Assembly: GCA_025677825.1 (NCBI GenBank)
Contig: JAIXMO010000004.1
Coordinates: 496,001 to 560,000, forward strand
Reading direction: 5' to 3'
Origin: Helicostylum pulchrum
Lineage: Eukaryota > Mucoromycota > Mucoromycetes > Mucorales > Mucoraceae
DNA length: 64,000 bases
Under the pieces are notes generated by a model. That model saw only the letters and a program-made list of their open reading frames with translations. It did not search any database and was not told the DNA's origin. Below are positions 23,889-35,013 of this stretch, in pieces (position 1 is the first letter of the stretch; every line of letters starts with the position of its first letter). The position numbers were made by a program, and so were the translations under genes.

Positions 23889-24098
23889 ATGCCAGGAAAA
23901 TTTGTAAATTATGTTGTATTCCCAGTTACTACTGCTGTACTATTAGGAGCTATTATAAAAAGCCATGCTAAACCTTCTGTAGCTCATACTCAAATCATGA
24001 AGACCGAAGGTTCTACAAGACAAGGTTATAAAACGTGGCGTAAAATGAACGATGGGTTAGGTGTTAATGATGTAGGAAGAAGTTGTGGAGGTGTATAA
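23889..24098 (+). CDS. Small single-span membrane protein, 69 aa
   Basis: Intronless frame of 70 codons with an ATG in a purine-rich context (AATAAAATG), 119 bases after the preceding gene. Residues 4-24 (FVNYVVFPVTTAVLLGAII) form one hydrophobic helix; the remainder is basic and polar with a Gly-rich end (GRSCGGV). The short N-terminus before the span and the basic tail resemble small mitochondrial inner-membrane or ER proteins. I do not recognise the family. Codon use looks like that of neighbouring genes, and no other frame is open across it, which supports a real gene. Confidence 0.6.
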   Translation: MPGKFVNYVVFPVTTAVLLGAIIKSHAKPSVAHTQIMKTEGSTRQGYKTWRKMNDGLGVNDVGRSCGGV

Positions 24099-25370
24099 GT
24101 TAGCTTTTGTTACTGTTTTTTCAAGAAAAAAAGAATCCTCCCTCCAGTTACCTTCTTTTAAACTATATTTCCCCCTCCCGCCAAAAAAAAAATATAAATG
24201 CTTTTTAGTTTTAAAAAAAAAATCCAAACCATTGTAAATAATCGTAATAAAAAAAAGGGGACTATCCTCAAAAGAAAATACGTTCATGCGAACGAAAAAT
24301 AAAATTCCCATGGATCAAGTTTTGCTATTGGACGTTATGTCCTGTTGTTAGGAAGTTTATTTGCAGTGCTAAAAAAAATTATTAACTTACACTAAAAAAA
24401 TATATTCATATCGTGTGATTCTTGCAAACTATTCGTACGTGGATTAATAAATAGATTAGAAACTATTAACTATTTCATATCTTAATTAGAACCAATAAAC
24501 TTGACGAATACATCTCTTTATAATATCTTATAAACCGATCATAACCGACCAACAAAATAATCTATAACCACGTGAATGGGGGAAAAAATATTGAGAGAAA
24601 AAGATGTCTAGTCATTAAAAAAAACCCCCCGGATACTACGGAATAATTTGACATATTCTGTAAAGAAAGTAGAGCGCACAATCAGAAATCACTTGATTTG
24701 GTAGCTAGTTAGTTATAAAGAAAATGATCTGCTTATTTTTTTTTTTGAATCATACGTTCCTTTTTCAAGCACCAATTTACTAACGATGTAAGTTTGCAGA
24801 AAATCTAGATCTCGTTTATAGTTTATATGTACATGTATCGGTTCGGTCGATAACTATATATTCGATCTCAACACTCAAAACGACTCGTCTGTTGATCTCG
24901 TACTGAGAACGCTTAATTATTCGGTCTCCCACTATCAAATGACAGAAAATTTAAATATATCTTTTGCGCATGAGATAGTAACCAATCGGATTTATCTAAA
25001 TTTAATGCTTAAAGAAAAAATGAATGCTTAGCAGATCCTCGATCGTATTTTTGCTTTTTTGCGCATAGAATTGAGTTTATATGTATATTTTTAAAATGTA
25101 TACTCGAAAAAAAAAGAGGTTCGTTAAAGCAGGTAGATATATTTCCATTGTACAAATGTATATAATACCTTTTTACATATAGAGGTAGACGTTTTCTATT
25201 AAATAACAAACAACAAAAGAATGACGTTCTCACGTCATATGTAACTGGTCCAAAAAAAAAGTGGTACAACTTTCAGAAAAAGAAAACCTTGATTTCGAGC
25301 ATATTAAAACGTTTGAAAATGTGAGCTATTTTTTCTTCTTCTTCTTTTCATTATACTAATTAATAAAAAA
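24099..25370. other. Intergenic, no gene seen
   Basis: About 1.3 kb of AT-rich DNA. Short frames on the minus strand (24057-24311 and 25009-25269) are Phe/Lys-rich translations of A/T runs and overlap no family. No repeat structure was noticed. Confidence 0.55.
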
Positions 25371-25828
25371 ATGCAAAATCCAATGTACGCTTCACCTCAG
25401 GTACCTCAGATGGTTGCTACGACACCGTATTTTAATGGGAATTCACCTTATATGATGCCGCAACAACAACAAACCCCAGGTAAATAAACCGGTAAAACAC
25501 GTTAATATAATGTAGCAATAGACTATTTACTGTAATAAGATCAGGTTACTACGCTCCTATGGGCCCAATGCAAGTAGGCGGTCCGCAATTAGGCGGTCCA
25601 CAGCCATATATGGCACAACCTTACCCAGACATGATAAATAGAAGAAGAGGATGCTGTGACGATTGTTGCGATTGTCACTGTTGTAATTATTGTTTAGGGT
25701 GGTAAGCATAAACAGAAATCATCTAGTAGTTTATAAATACTTAGATTTTTTTTTCTCTCTTTAGTTTTGCATCGTTATGTATATGTTGTTTCTGCTGTGG
25801 AGATGAAGCTGGGGACTGCTGCTGTTAA
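25371..25828 (+). CDS. Pro/Gln-rich protein with Cys-rich tail (CYSTM-like), 109 aa
   Basis: Three exons: 25371-25479, 25545-25701, 25765-25828 (110 codons). The N-terminal two thirds is rich in Pro, Gln, Gly, Met and Tyr (YMMPQQQQTPG, VGGPQLGGPQPYMAQPYP). The C-terminal third, about residues 73-109, holds some 17 cysteines, with RRRGCCDDCCDCHCC and CICCFCCGDEAGDCCC separated by a short hydrophobic stretch around LGCFASL. This is the layout of CYSTM-type small proteins, thought to sit at membranes through a Cys-rich helix and to be linked to stress or metal tolerance. The assignment rests on composition only; a metal-binding role is an inference. The two introns both fall in phase and their splice sites are canonical. 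Confidence 0.75.
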
Positions 25829-26464
25829 TAGATTCAACCATCTGCTTTTTTTTTTTTTTGTAAATTATTTATCATATCATTAATTCCGTGTATATAAAAA
25901 AACTTTAGATTAGAAATTTTTATATTCATATAGTCAAATCATTCATTGTCTTTTTAATAACGGAGTAAAGCATTCCGAGCTATTTGTACTACCTCACAAC
26001 ACCTGTCTTTTTCTTTTGTTTCATGTTTAAGAAAGGCGGCATAGACTTTTTCCCTCCCTTTTTTTTTCTTCTGTATACAAACAAAGGAGATCACCCAAAT
26101 TTTTTCAATGGCTTATATATTGAGAAAATTAAATCATCGCTGTCTCGCATTCACTTTAGTTGATTACGAGCTTAAACATTGTTCTTAAACCAGTCTTTAT
26201 TTTCCTAGCGAGATGTTAAAATATTCAGAAAAAATGCATTGACGCTAAGTACTTTAGTACAAGAATAAAGAACCAGTTCGTTTCAGGTGTAAGTTATTAC
26301 TTGTGTACAGAAGACGAATAAGATAAAAGACCAAGTTTACAAAAAAGAAACCCGCGGTTTTTATTCTTTCAAAGGACCTAGTTTATTTTCCCTGAAGTTC
26401 AATATATTTAGTAATCTTTATTTATTGAGTGTTGGTTTAAATATGTTCCTCTTCTAAACACTTT
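25829..26464. other. Intergenic, no gene seen
   Basis: About 640 bases without a supported gene, leading into the accessory region. The base composition becomes less AT-extreme towards its right end, where transposon debris begins. Confidence 0.55.
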
Positions 26465-26938
26465 TCAGAAACTTTCACGGAATGATGTAGGTACAAACGC
26501 ATGGAGGTGATTGGGAGGGACATAATTACAAGCTTCAGTAACTCGCAGGTCCTTCTTGTCCTCAAACTTACTACGTTCGACTTTGTTCTTAATTATTGCT
26601 CGATTGGATTGAGTTTTGGAGAATAGCCTCTCCTAGTTAGATATAAGTTCATCTATTCCTTTATCAGTGTAAATGAGCGCATTATCCGTAACTACGTAAC
26701 GGCCCTTCATCTCGGGAAGACTGTCCATCTCATCCATAGTTTTCTCCAGAAATACAAGACAACGACCAGTAACAGTACCTCTAGGTGCATACTTTTTGTT
26801 ACTAGGTGGAGTTTTTTGTCTGTGATTGTACCATAAAACCGTACTTACTTTCCGATTCTAAACTCAACAAGACGGTATCACAGTTAACCATATTGACGTT
26901 AAAGTTATGGAACGTTACAACATTACTTTTCATACAGT
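26465..26938 (-). pseudogene. Degraded Tc1/mariner (IS630)-type DDE transposase fragment
   Basis: On the minus strand, separate frames read the C-terminal half of a DDE transposase. KGRYVVTDNALIYTDKG fits the D-N-A block around the second catalytic Asp, and after a frame change RGYSPKLNPIEQ fits the SPxLNPIE block with the catalytic Glu. The tail reads KNKVERSKFEDKK and stops at about 26465. At least one stop and one or two frameshifts interrupt it, and the N-terminal DNA-binding part is absent. It is therefore a dead relic. Terminal repeats belonging to it were not identified. It marks the start of a roughly 2 kb stretch of mobile-element remains. Confidence 0.75.
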
Positions 26939-27130
26939 TTTATTTAAATAATACAAAATAAAAAAGTTTCTTTTTTAAAAAATTTAATAACAATGAATAA
27001 AATGCAATAACTATAATTGCTAGAGTCGTTTTTTGGCAAGATCCACAAGTGCATCCTGTTGTTTGCTGATATGATTCTTCAGGCCATTGGTCATTATTCC
27101 CAAAGTGATTTTTTTGGCCTCTGAATGATT

Positions 27131-27289
27131 AGTACGTTTCAGTTACGAATCAACTGATTTGATTCTGTTTGATTCTGCTTCGGAATTTTTTTTTCTTCTA
27201 GCCAATAATCAAAGTCAAATCAACAAATTTGTTGATTTCACAGAATCAAACAGAATCAAATCAATTTTTTTTTGTAACTGAAAGGTACT
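27131..27289. mobile_element. Short inverted-repeat element (MITE-like), about 155 bp
   Basis: Two arms of about 47 bases face each other. Left begins AGTACGTTTCAGTTAC and contains TGATTTGATTCTGTTTGA; the right arm read backwards begins AGTACCTTTCAGTTAC and contains the same internal block. The arms differ mainly by an A run in one of them. TA (or GTAC) at both edges could be the target duplication, giving an element of 27135-27285 if TA is used. A smaller palindrome, AAATCAACAAATTTGTTGATTT cut around its centre, sits between the arms. There is no coding capacity. The family is not recognised; Tc1/mariner-type mobilisation is plausible because of TA and the nearby relic. Confidence 0.7.
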
Positions 27290-27449
27290 TTAAGCCAAGG
27301 AAAAAACAGGGAGCACTTCTCTGAACAGTTGCAAGGGCATGAATGACTGAACCAAAAGAACTCGTACTTTTCATTTTTTTCAAATGTGAAGACAAGTCGA
27401 TAAATGTGTGCGGTGTTGATCAGCAGTTTTGACCAATTTATAATACGTT

Positions 27450-27593
27450 TTTCTTAGGGACCACCGAGTTAATTCTTAGGGACCACAGGGGTGTACATAG
27501 GGAGTTTCTTAGGGACCACTGGGTACCCGATCCTGAGCTACCCTATGTACACCCCTGTGGTCCCTAAGAATTAACTCGGTGGTCCCTAAGAAA
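27450..27593. repeat. Perfect 53-bp inverted repeat with 38-bp spacer
   Basis: Left arm 27450-27502 and right arm 27541-27593 are exact reverse complements. The spacer 27503-27540 contains a further copy of the core word CTTAGGGACCAC and the palindrome GGGTACCC. Counting both strands, the core word occurs five times in 144 bases (three direct, two inverted). As single-stranded DNA or RNA it would form a very stable hairpin. The base composition is unlike the AT-rich surroundings. The stop codon of the neighbouring minus-strand frame lies inside the right arm. It may be the terminal or subterminal structure of a mobile element. Confidence 0.9.
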
Positions 27594-28413
27594 CCCGTTT
27601 ATAATATGTTTCAAAGCGTTGTAAAAACGACCATAAAGAATCCACATCTTTCTTCTTGATGAATGTTGGTGACGGAAACATCTGCAGAACCTGCGAAAGG
27701 AAATGATAATCGCTTTCACATTTATGATGTTGGCTATTATGATCAGAAAAAGTAATCAGACAGACAGGATAAAAACCCAAAACGCTACGGACACCCCACA
27801 GTTCATGGGACCTTCGTTTCAAGAGACGAGGATTGCATACGGAAGGGGAACAACTGACAGGCACTTTTATAGCCGTGGATTTTTCTTCCTTCAATTTGAA
27901 TTTTCCCATCGAGGAACCAAGGAAAGGCGTCATTAACCCATGTGAGTGGACATAAGCAGCAATAACCAGCAGCTCGTAATGGCCGATAAAAGCGGAGATT
28001 TCCGTAAAGGATTTATCGGCGTAGGGTTTTCTAGAAAACTTGGCTGTGGGGACTTGAAAATTCTCTTCCAAAGGTTGCGCATAATCGTCTTGATAGCGGT
28101 GGTTATGGTAGAAAACATTAAAGTTCGTTATAAGCAACGCAAAGGAGCTGAATTCAACTACACAATCCGTAAATTGCATTGTTTTCTCGATCCCATACGA
28201 GAAAAACAACGAATCACTTTCTGCCTTCTTGAAACACGAAATAGAAGTCATATTCGCGGAAGCAGTGATGTTGAAAGGGGTGCTATATGAACCAGAGCCG
28301 GAAAGAGACAAAATATGGCGAAGTAAAAAATCTCGTTGGAGATCCGCATTTTTTGGAACTTTCAGTGTAATTAAGTCTTCTTCTGGATGCTTTCGCTTCA
28401 GAGTAGGTTGCCT
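27586..28413 (-). CDS. Orphan open frame, 221-275 codons, function unknown
   Basis: The frame is open from a stop at about 28414 down to a TAG at 27586 that lies in the inverted repeat. The first in-frame ATG is at 28251, giving 221 residues; the open part upstream of it (LKVPKNADLQRDFLLRHI) also looks coding, so the true N-terminus may be in another exon or lost. No known motif was recognised. The C-terminal part is rich in His, Ser and aromatic residues and ends SLWSFLQRFETYYKRVS. Codon use is less AT-biased than the neighbours, and the frame sits in mobile-element remains, so it is probably part of a transposon-borne or repetitive gene. It may be a truncated copy. Confidence 0.4.
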   Translation of the reverse strand, partial: RQPTLKRKHPEEDLITLKVPKNADLQRDFLLRHILSLSGSGSYSTPFNITASANMTSISCFKKAESDSLFFSYGIEKTMQFTDCVVEFSSFALLITNFNVFYHNHRYQDDYAQPLEENFQVPTAKFSRKPYADKSFTEISAFIGHYELLVIAAYVHSHGLMTPFLGSSMGKFKLKEEKSTAIKVPVSCSPSVCNPRLLKRRSHELWGVRSVLGFYPVCLITFSDHNSQHHKCESDYHFLSQVLQMFPSPTFIKKKDVDSLWSFLQRFETYYKRVS

Positions 28414-31181
28414 TTAATTTAGTCGATAGACTTCAAATCGGTTTTGACATTTTTTTTACTAAGGTGCGTCTGGATTAGAATGAAGCAAAAAGACATTTTT
28501 TGGGAAACGCGTACCTTTATAATAAGAGCTCATAATAATTTAGCTGATCTCATGGCCTTGTGCTAGCTTACGCCTGTCAGTTGCTTAAGGCAGAACCGTG
28601 TCCTTTTGTACGGACATAAATAAAATAAAAAGTTAAGAATAATAAATGAATATTTACAATATACGCTCCCTCAAAAGAAGCACACATATAAAAAAAAATA
28701 CTTACTGGCATGCATTGTAATAAAGATAAAGAGGAAGAAAAAGTGATTTATTTATTCTAAAAAAATGATGGGATAATAAAATAGTCACTTCTACTCATGT
28801 GATCTATTTCATCATTTTTACGTACACTTGTTCATACAAGAGGTTAAAAAAAAAACGCTGTGATATTTTGCCAACCACCTGCTTCAATTTACTTTTTTAA
28901 AAGTCGTTCATATTTTTTTTTTGGATGATTCAATCCTCTTTATACCTGGTATTTTCATTAAGAACATTATAAAGTTATTGGTGATAATATTTTAAAGTAA
29001 AAAACTTTATGAGAGAAAGATGTGAATGTTTTTGAAAAATGAACAAAAAATCTCCCCGGTTAAATTTGAAGGTTTTGTCTCATTCTAATCCAGACACACC
29101 TTATCATGGCAATAGTATAATAAATAAAAAGTATGAATTAAAACACTTTGAAAAATCAATTAAAATAAATAAAAACACTTCGAAAAAAAAAAATCGGAAT
29201 GCCCTGCGTTTTATCTTATAAAGCATAACTTTTTTACTTAATAATGAATCAATCAACCTACACTTACTCTATTAATACTTACCTACCCGTTCCTAGTATA
29301 ATCGAGGCTCCTATTAGTCAGTACCAAGATATTATCGAAAGTTACATTGCTAAGTATGGTATCAAATGGATCTAATATATAAAAAAAAACTGTTGAGGCA
29401 AACAATAGTGAAGCGTCTACTTCTACTGCTGTCCCTGCCCCTTCTCCTGCCATTAACGCAGAAAGAAAGAGATTATGTATCTTTGGTATATTAACTACAA
29501 TTGTCATCTATCTGGAAAAAAAGAAGAAAAAAACTTCTTGAACTTGTCTGATAAGCAACGCGAGTTTCAAAAAGCTAGTAAGAGCAACTGTCCCGTGAAA
29601 AAATTTCGAGTGTTCTGTTGCTGTATATTCAAAGCCTTAATTAAGAAAATCTGCCGTTTGGACCCGTAAATGTAATTTTGGACCTAAAAAAGGATGAACC
29701 CAGTCTGGTCAATGAGGTGTCGAGCGTAAGTAGATGCATGATACGCGAGGCAGACCGTACACGCAATTAGCGAGTCGATACTTACCAACGCTAGTCTTCC
29801 ACTGCAGAAAAAAAAAAGACGAATAAACCGTCTTTAAAAAACATTTACTAGCTACTCATTACATATCTTGATACTCTAGCAGAAACACAATTGCCAAGAA
29901 TGGTGCCCTCGATATAGTAACTGAATAAACTCAAAATTTAAAAGTAGTATGTTTCTCACTTGTCAGCATGTTTTTAACGGACTTGATTCCTATACTGGCA
30001 GTGGGCCTTGTGATTACCTGAATCCCCTCAATCAGTTGCGTAACATCATATGCCTGAGAAAAATCACGAAACCGTAAATGCCTTTTTTTAACTTGGATTA
30101 CTGTGGTACGCCTTGCAAGTAAACCACCGATAGAGATCTAACAAATGAACCACAAAGAGAACCCGATACATATTTTATAATTGACAATACTTAATCAGGG
30201 GCCTGGACTCTTTCTCTCTCTACCTTACAAACAAGGACTTTGGATTACCAACTACCAATCTTTAAACACTTTTGTAATAAAACCACGTAATACTTTTCAG
30301 GATTTAGTGTTAAATAGCCTATTGAAATAATAATTTAACATTAAAAAAAACGAGGTAGTTTTTTTAAAGCGATAGAATGACGTTTTTCGCGCCACTTCCC
30401 ACGAGTGTATCGAAATGCGACTATTTTTCTTGACCTAATTAAAACTGCATGTCCTTTTTTTTAGTAATGATTCGTTTAAAACCTAATGACAGTTGCATGT
30501 AAAAAAAATTATCCTTTTTCGTCTTGTTTTTAGATCCAAATAAAAAAAAACTAGCTTTTCCTTCTAGTTTATTTAATAAAAATAAATTAAATCAAGGAGA
30601 GTAGTGAATTAAAAAACGTAGTTAGTCTTTGTTAAATTTAGATGCAGGAGCACGCACTTTGTTTCTATCAGTGATACGGGTAAAAAAAAAAAGATTGGAC
30701 AAAAAATAAGCCTGTGTAGATCTTTTTTTTTTTTTATTCGAGATGAACAGGTTTCACTCAAATTAATCTTTTTGTCCACCCAATTAAAAAACCCAACATA
30801 CCTTTTTTTTTTAAAAAAAAAAAAAAAAAGGAAAAAAGAACAAACACCTGCCATCTGAAACGTAAAAGCTCATACTGTTTTTTTGTTTGTTTGTTGAGAC
30901 ATCTTTGATTTGCATTTTTTTTCTCGCCAAGAGCATCTGTTTTTTTTGTACTCTACTGTTTTAATCCCAGTTAGTCAAATCAGTTGCACAAGGGATATTA
31001 AAGTTTCCCAAGAACAAGTTGACATGTTTTTGTGTGTGTAGCACCGGATAAAGCATAAAAAAAGGCAAGAGGGGATTATTTATTATTATTACGATTATTA
31101 TTACGATTAGTTATTAAAAAAAGAAAAAAGAACGAGTGTATATGTATATACAAAGCAATGAATAGTTTTTTTTGTGGTGGT
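28414..31181. other. Long stretch without a convincing gene
   Basis: About 2.8 kb. A 43-codon ATG frame at 29244-29375 (starts MNQSTYTYSINTYLPVP) is followed, after an A run, by a second short open stretch with Ala/Ser/Pro content; together they may be the start of a decayed repetitive gene. Frames at 29039-29221 and 30609-30854 look like chance. The rest is A/T runs. The region just before 31181 holds ATT/ATTACG repeats downstream of the channel gene. Confidence 0.45.
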
Positions 31182-34100
31182 TTAGAACATGGTGATAGCA
31201 TCAGAAAAGTTATAACTATCAACGAGTACACGAACATAGTTATTAACATTGGACTCATTAGCGGCGGAGGGACCACTACCAGGGATGCCTTGGTAATCAT
31301 TGATTAAGCTTTCCTCATCAATGGTAACGATACCTTTGCCCTTACTGTTACGAACCACAGCAGCACCTCGACTACTACTATCGATATCCAAAGATTGTAA
31401 TTCCTTCATTTCCTTTTGAGTAATTCCGAGATCATCTTCAGGGATCCAAATAGTGGGTCTGGGAGCGTAAGTAGAAGGATGCATGTAAGATTCAGCAGCA
31501 TAAAGAGATTTAGCAGTTGCCACAATACGTTCACTGTCATTTTTAATCTCTTCCTTATCCTTTCCTCTTTCTTCTTCAAGTCTAGCTAATAATTGTTTAC
31601 GAGCATCATAAGCGTCAAAACTGGTTGGTGAATCAACTGGACTGTAGGTATGACGCTTGTTTAAGGCAGGTGAGGGTTGCAAAAAGCTTGCGTCGTAAGA
31701 AGAAACATCAGAGACAGAACTTGTCTTGGTCACATGTTTTTCTCCGTCTGTTGTAAAATCGTCTTCGGAAGTAACAATATCGGGTGTGATGGCATCGGTC
31801 TTTTTAGCATTGGTCATTTCTGGATCGTCAAAGACAGAGATAGGAAGGTACTTGAAGAGAGGCTTGAATGCACGATCATAGTAGTAGAGAGCAAACGCAG
31901 TACAGACAAGTGTAGCGATGATAACACCCATTTGACCACGAGCACCGCTACGAATACCGAATAAACCAATCAATGTTAATTGAGAGATAAATAAACCAAT
32001 GTAGATGTGACGGATAGCTCTGGGGAAAGCACGACCTGCAGTTTCAAAGGGGATTTCATAAACGTACAAGAATTGATACAAGTAAACAAAGTATTGGAGC
32101 ATGAAGAATAAACAGACAAAAGGTAAAATCAAGGGCGCAATTACACCGTATTCAAGACCCAATACAAAGATAACAGTTTGCGCAGGAATCAAGGTACCCA
32201 AATTGATGTTAGGACAAGTCTTCTTTTGGTTATAGATATCACGAGGGGTAGTAGCAAACATGGGGAATACATAAGATAATATGTAAGGGACCAATTGAAG
32301 CATAGCTTGACCGGATTGATTAGTAGATTGAAGCATAACAAAAGTAATAAAGAAAGTAGAGGCCTTTGGTAAATTCTCAGAGAGAGTGTTGATGATGCCA
32401 AATGGATTAGTTGCAATACCTTCTATTTGTTTTGCCATAGCCAAGGCACCACCAGAAAGAGTAGAAACCAAGACAACATCGATCAATTGGAAAAAGAAGA
32501 ACTTGTGAAGTACTGATAATTGAACAAAGGATTTTTGAGGAATACCTTCCTTGGTGGAAAATATGGTAAAGATAATAGGTACAAGGGAAATCAAGACAGA
32601 TAAAGCAACGGCAGGCAAAATACCTTGAATAATACCAACAATAGCTGGATCTAATTCTTTGATAATAGAGAGGAAAGGAAGTATTTTAGCCAATTCGTCA
32701 ATATTTGCAATGGCTTGAACAAAGACAACAGGAACTGCCCAGAAAATAATAATGACAGTAGTACATGCAATACTAACAAATCGACGTAACATTCTTTCGT
32801 AAGATTTGATATTCATGTTTTCCCAAATGATATCAGATGGTGCAATTTGAATATAACGAGGAGCCATCTGCATAGATTCCTTATGCATTAAAGATTGTGC
32901 AGCCATGTGTGCAGCAGCTTGTTCATTAAATTCAATAAATGCAGAATTGACTTGAGTAAAGTTATGAGATTCGTTTTGTCTTTTGGTGACGGATTCGTTT
33001 AATTCCTTAATTTTATCGTGATAGAAAGTAATACTGTCTACTTTACGCCCAAAACAAGGTAATGGGATAGATGAATCACGGTGCTTGGGGCGAATGGTTT
33101 CTGGAATATCAGATTCGGTTAACCCTTCTTCGTCAATTTGATTAGATCCTGACATTTTCATATTGTGTTTATATGTTGCTAAAATAGCTTTGGTAATAGT
33201 TGTCTCTAAACTTATTGCTGCATTTTGACGTTCTTGAACAAGCTCGGGAAGATCTTCTAATTGTCTAGATGAATTTTTTTTTTTTAATATTATGATATAT
33301 AAATATATGTGTATATATGTGTGTGTACCTGTTAAGCCAAACTCTACGAACACCACCAGGGAATTTACTAAAGATTCTTTCAAGAGTTTGAGCGTTATTG
33401 ACATCAGCGGGAATGGAAGGAACATAAATAGTACGAGCAGCAACAGAGTCTGCATAATCAGGACTAAGAAGAAACTTTCTTCTCAACGTGATATAGATTT
33501 TTGTTTCTCTGTAAGTGTAATACCAAACCAAACCTAAAAAAAAAAAATCAGTCATTATTATATCATAATTTAAATCGTGAACTTTACCTGATAAGATGAC
33601 GGCTAATAAGCAATGAGCCCAAGTACGGCTATCATCTGTAACATTACCCATTGTTAAATAGGTTAAACCAGGCAGGTCGCCTTGACCAATGGTAGTAATT
33701 GGAAATAAAATAGGAATGGCTACTAATGAATAGATGGAAAAAGTAACCATACCCATTCGAAGAAATTTTAATACCATGAATCTATCAAGGCCCATTGTTT
33801 TGATTAAATCCTCATCCGATATTTTGAATATCGCTAGTATCCAACGACCAAAGCCTTTAGGAATAGGAGGTGGACGTTTCCTAATTAAAAAAAAAGTAAA
33901 TAAAAATTTTGCTCAAAAATCAGTATGACTGTGTCTCTTACTCCTTTGGTACTGCATATGTTCTAGGAGCGTAAGTTTGAGGACGGGTAGTTCTCAAAAC
34001 AGTAAAAGCTCCAAAGAAACCAATAGCTAATACAGCATTAAACCATAAAGCAGAAGTAAAAGTACTGGTGGAATTATCTGCACTATTTTTTTTTAAAAAA

Positions 34101-34187
34101 AAGAAAAAATAACTTGTTAATTTGTTTATTTGGGAGGGGGAATTGATTTATGAATTACCCAAACTGATCGTCTTTGGTATCACTCAT
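31182..34187 (-). CDS. CSC1: CSC1/OSCA/TMEM63-type cation channel, 916 aa
   Basis: Five exons: 34187-34159, 34082-33942, 33880-33588, 33533-33329, 33264-31182 (917 codons). It belongs to the calcium-permeable stress-gated channel family, opened by osmotic or mechanical stress. Three spans lie in the N-terminal part: ALWFNAVLAIGFFGAF, then VTFSIYSLVAIPILFPI and LLAVILSGLVWYYTYR. A cytosolic RNA-binding-fold-like domain contains PLPCFGRKVDSITFYHDKI and NSAFIEFNEQAAAHMAAQS. The PF02714-type core follows with APSDIIWENMNI and about seven further spans. The C-terminal 240 residues are cytosolic, Ser-rich and charged, with RPTIWIPEDDLGI, a motif common in fungal members. The intron at 33534-33587 also stays open, so a frame without the splice exists, but splicing gives the family-typical sequence. 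Confidence 0.93.
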
Positions 34188-34649
34188 AATTGATGTCTTA
34201 TTTTATAAGCAAACAGATAAAAGCAGATCAAAAAAAAAAAAAAAAGATAACAAAAATAAAAAAATACAAGAGGATAAAGGAGGGAAAAAATATTAAAAAA
34301 AAAAAAAAAGTTTTTTATATAGTGTAGGCCAAATGCAAGATGATTTGAAATAGCGATATTTTAGGGTTCGTGTTACAACATGAAAAGGGAAATCAAACAA
34401 GAGGTACATTTTTTTAAATTTAGAACCAATTAAATTCAAAACTTAATTTGGAACGGAACTCACTCTCCGACAGAAGTTTTTTTTTTAGCCAATCAATATT
34501 TTTATTTAACTGGAACAATGACAAAACGATCGTCGTATAGTAAGATACTATTCAATGCCTATATAGCTCTCGTGCGCTTTATAATATTAATCTGAGACTT
34601 CCTGTTGACGAACATCTGATCATAAACAAGAAGTGATCTGAGCTACCCT

Positions 34650-35013
34650 CTTAGTAAGGATCCTTTTGAAGAGTTTGCTAAGATCGAGGAAGAATTTCCT
34701 AATTACATCATTTCTGCATAATTAGCCTCGTCAAAGTTTGGCATCATGTTTTCTGCTCCTGATACATTTCTTGGTATGATTATTGATTTTTCCTTCGCTC
34801 AAAACGAGGTATTTTTTAAGGCATTCTTCTCTTTGTTCAAAGGATTGTCTCGAATTATGCTGTTGTAACACCTGGTAAGGGTGATCTTTTCCGCTCTAAG
34901 ACACACAAAATGAAAAGAGCCACCATCGCCACCATTTCTGTTGAATCTGGTCACAAGATTGTTTCAGGATATCGTTGTGGCTACAACTTACAATTGCAAG
35001 CGCCATTTTAAAT
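34650..35013 (+). pseudogene. Decayed coding fragment, family unknown
   Basis: The plus strand reads DPFEEFAKIEEEFPNYIIS, a stop, then KFGIMFSAPDTFLGMI and FFKAFFSLFKGLSRI, and after a frame change TPGKGDLFRSKTHKMK and VSGYRCGYNLQLQAPF before a stop. The codon pattern is coding-like over about 350 bases, but at least one stop and one frameshift break it and no start is seen. It resembles an eroded retroelement or repetitive gene; I cannot name the family. Confidence 0.3.

Noticed and set aside
27703..28417. Three plus-strand frames opposite the orphan frame
   Set aside because: They are shorter than the minus-strand frame and look like its complement; which strand is real is not fully settled, but the minus frame is longest.
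33534..33587. Reading the CSC1 gene through the 54-base stretch without splicing
   Set aside because: It stays open, but canonical GTAAAG and TTTTAG borders are present and removal restores the third membrane span.
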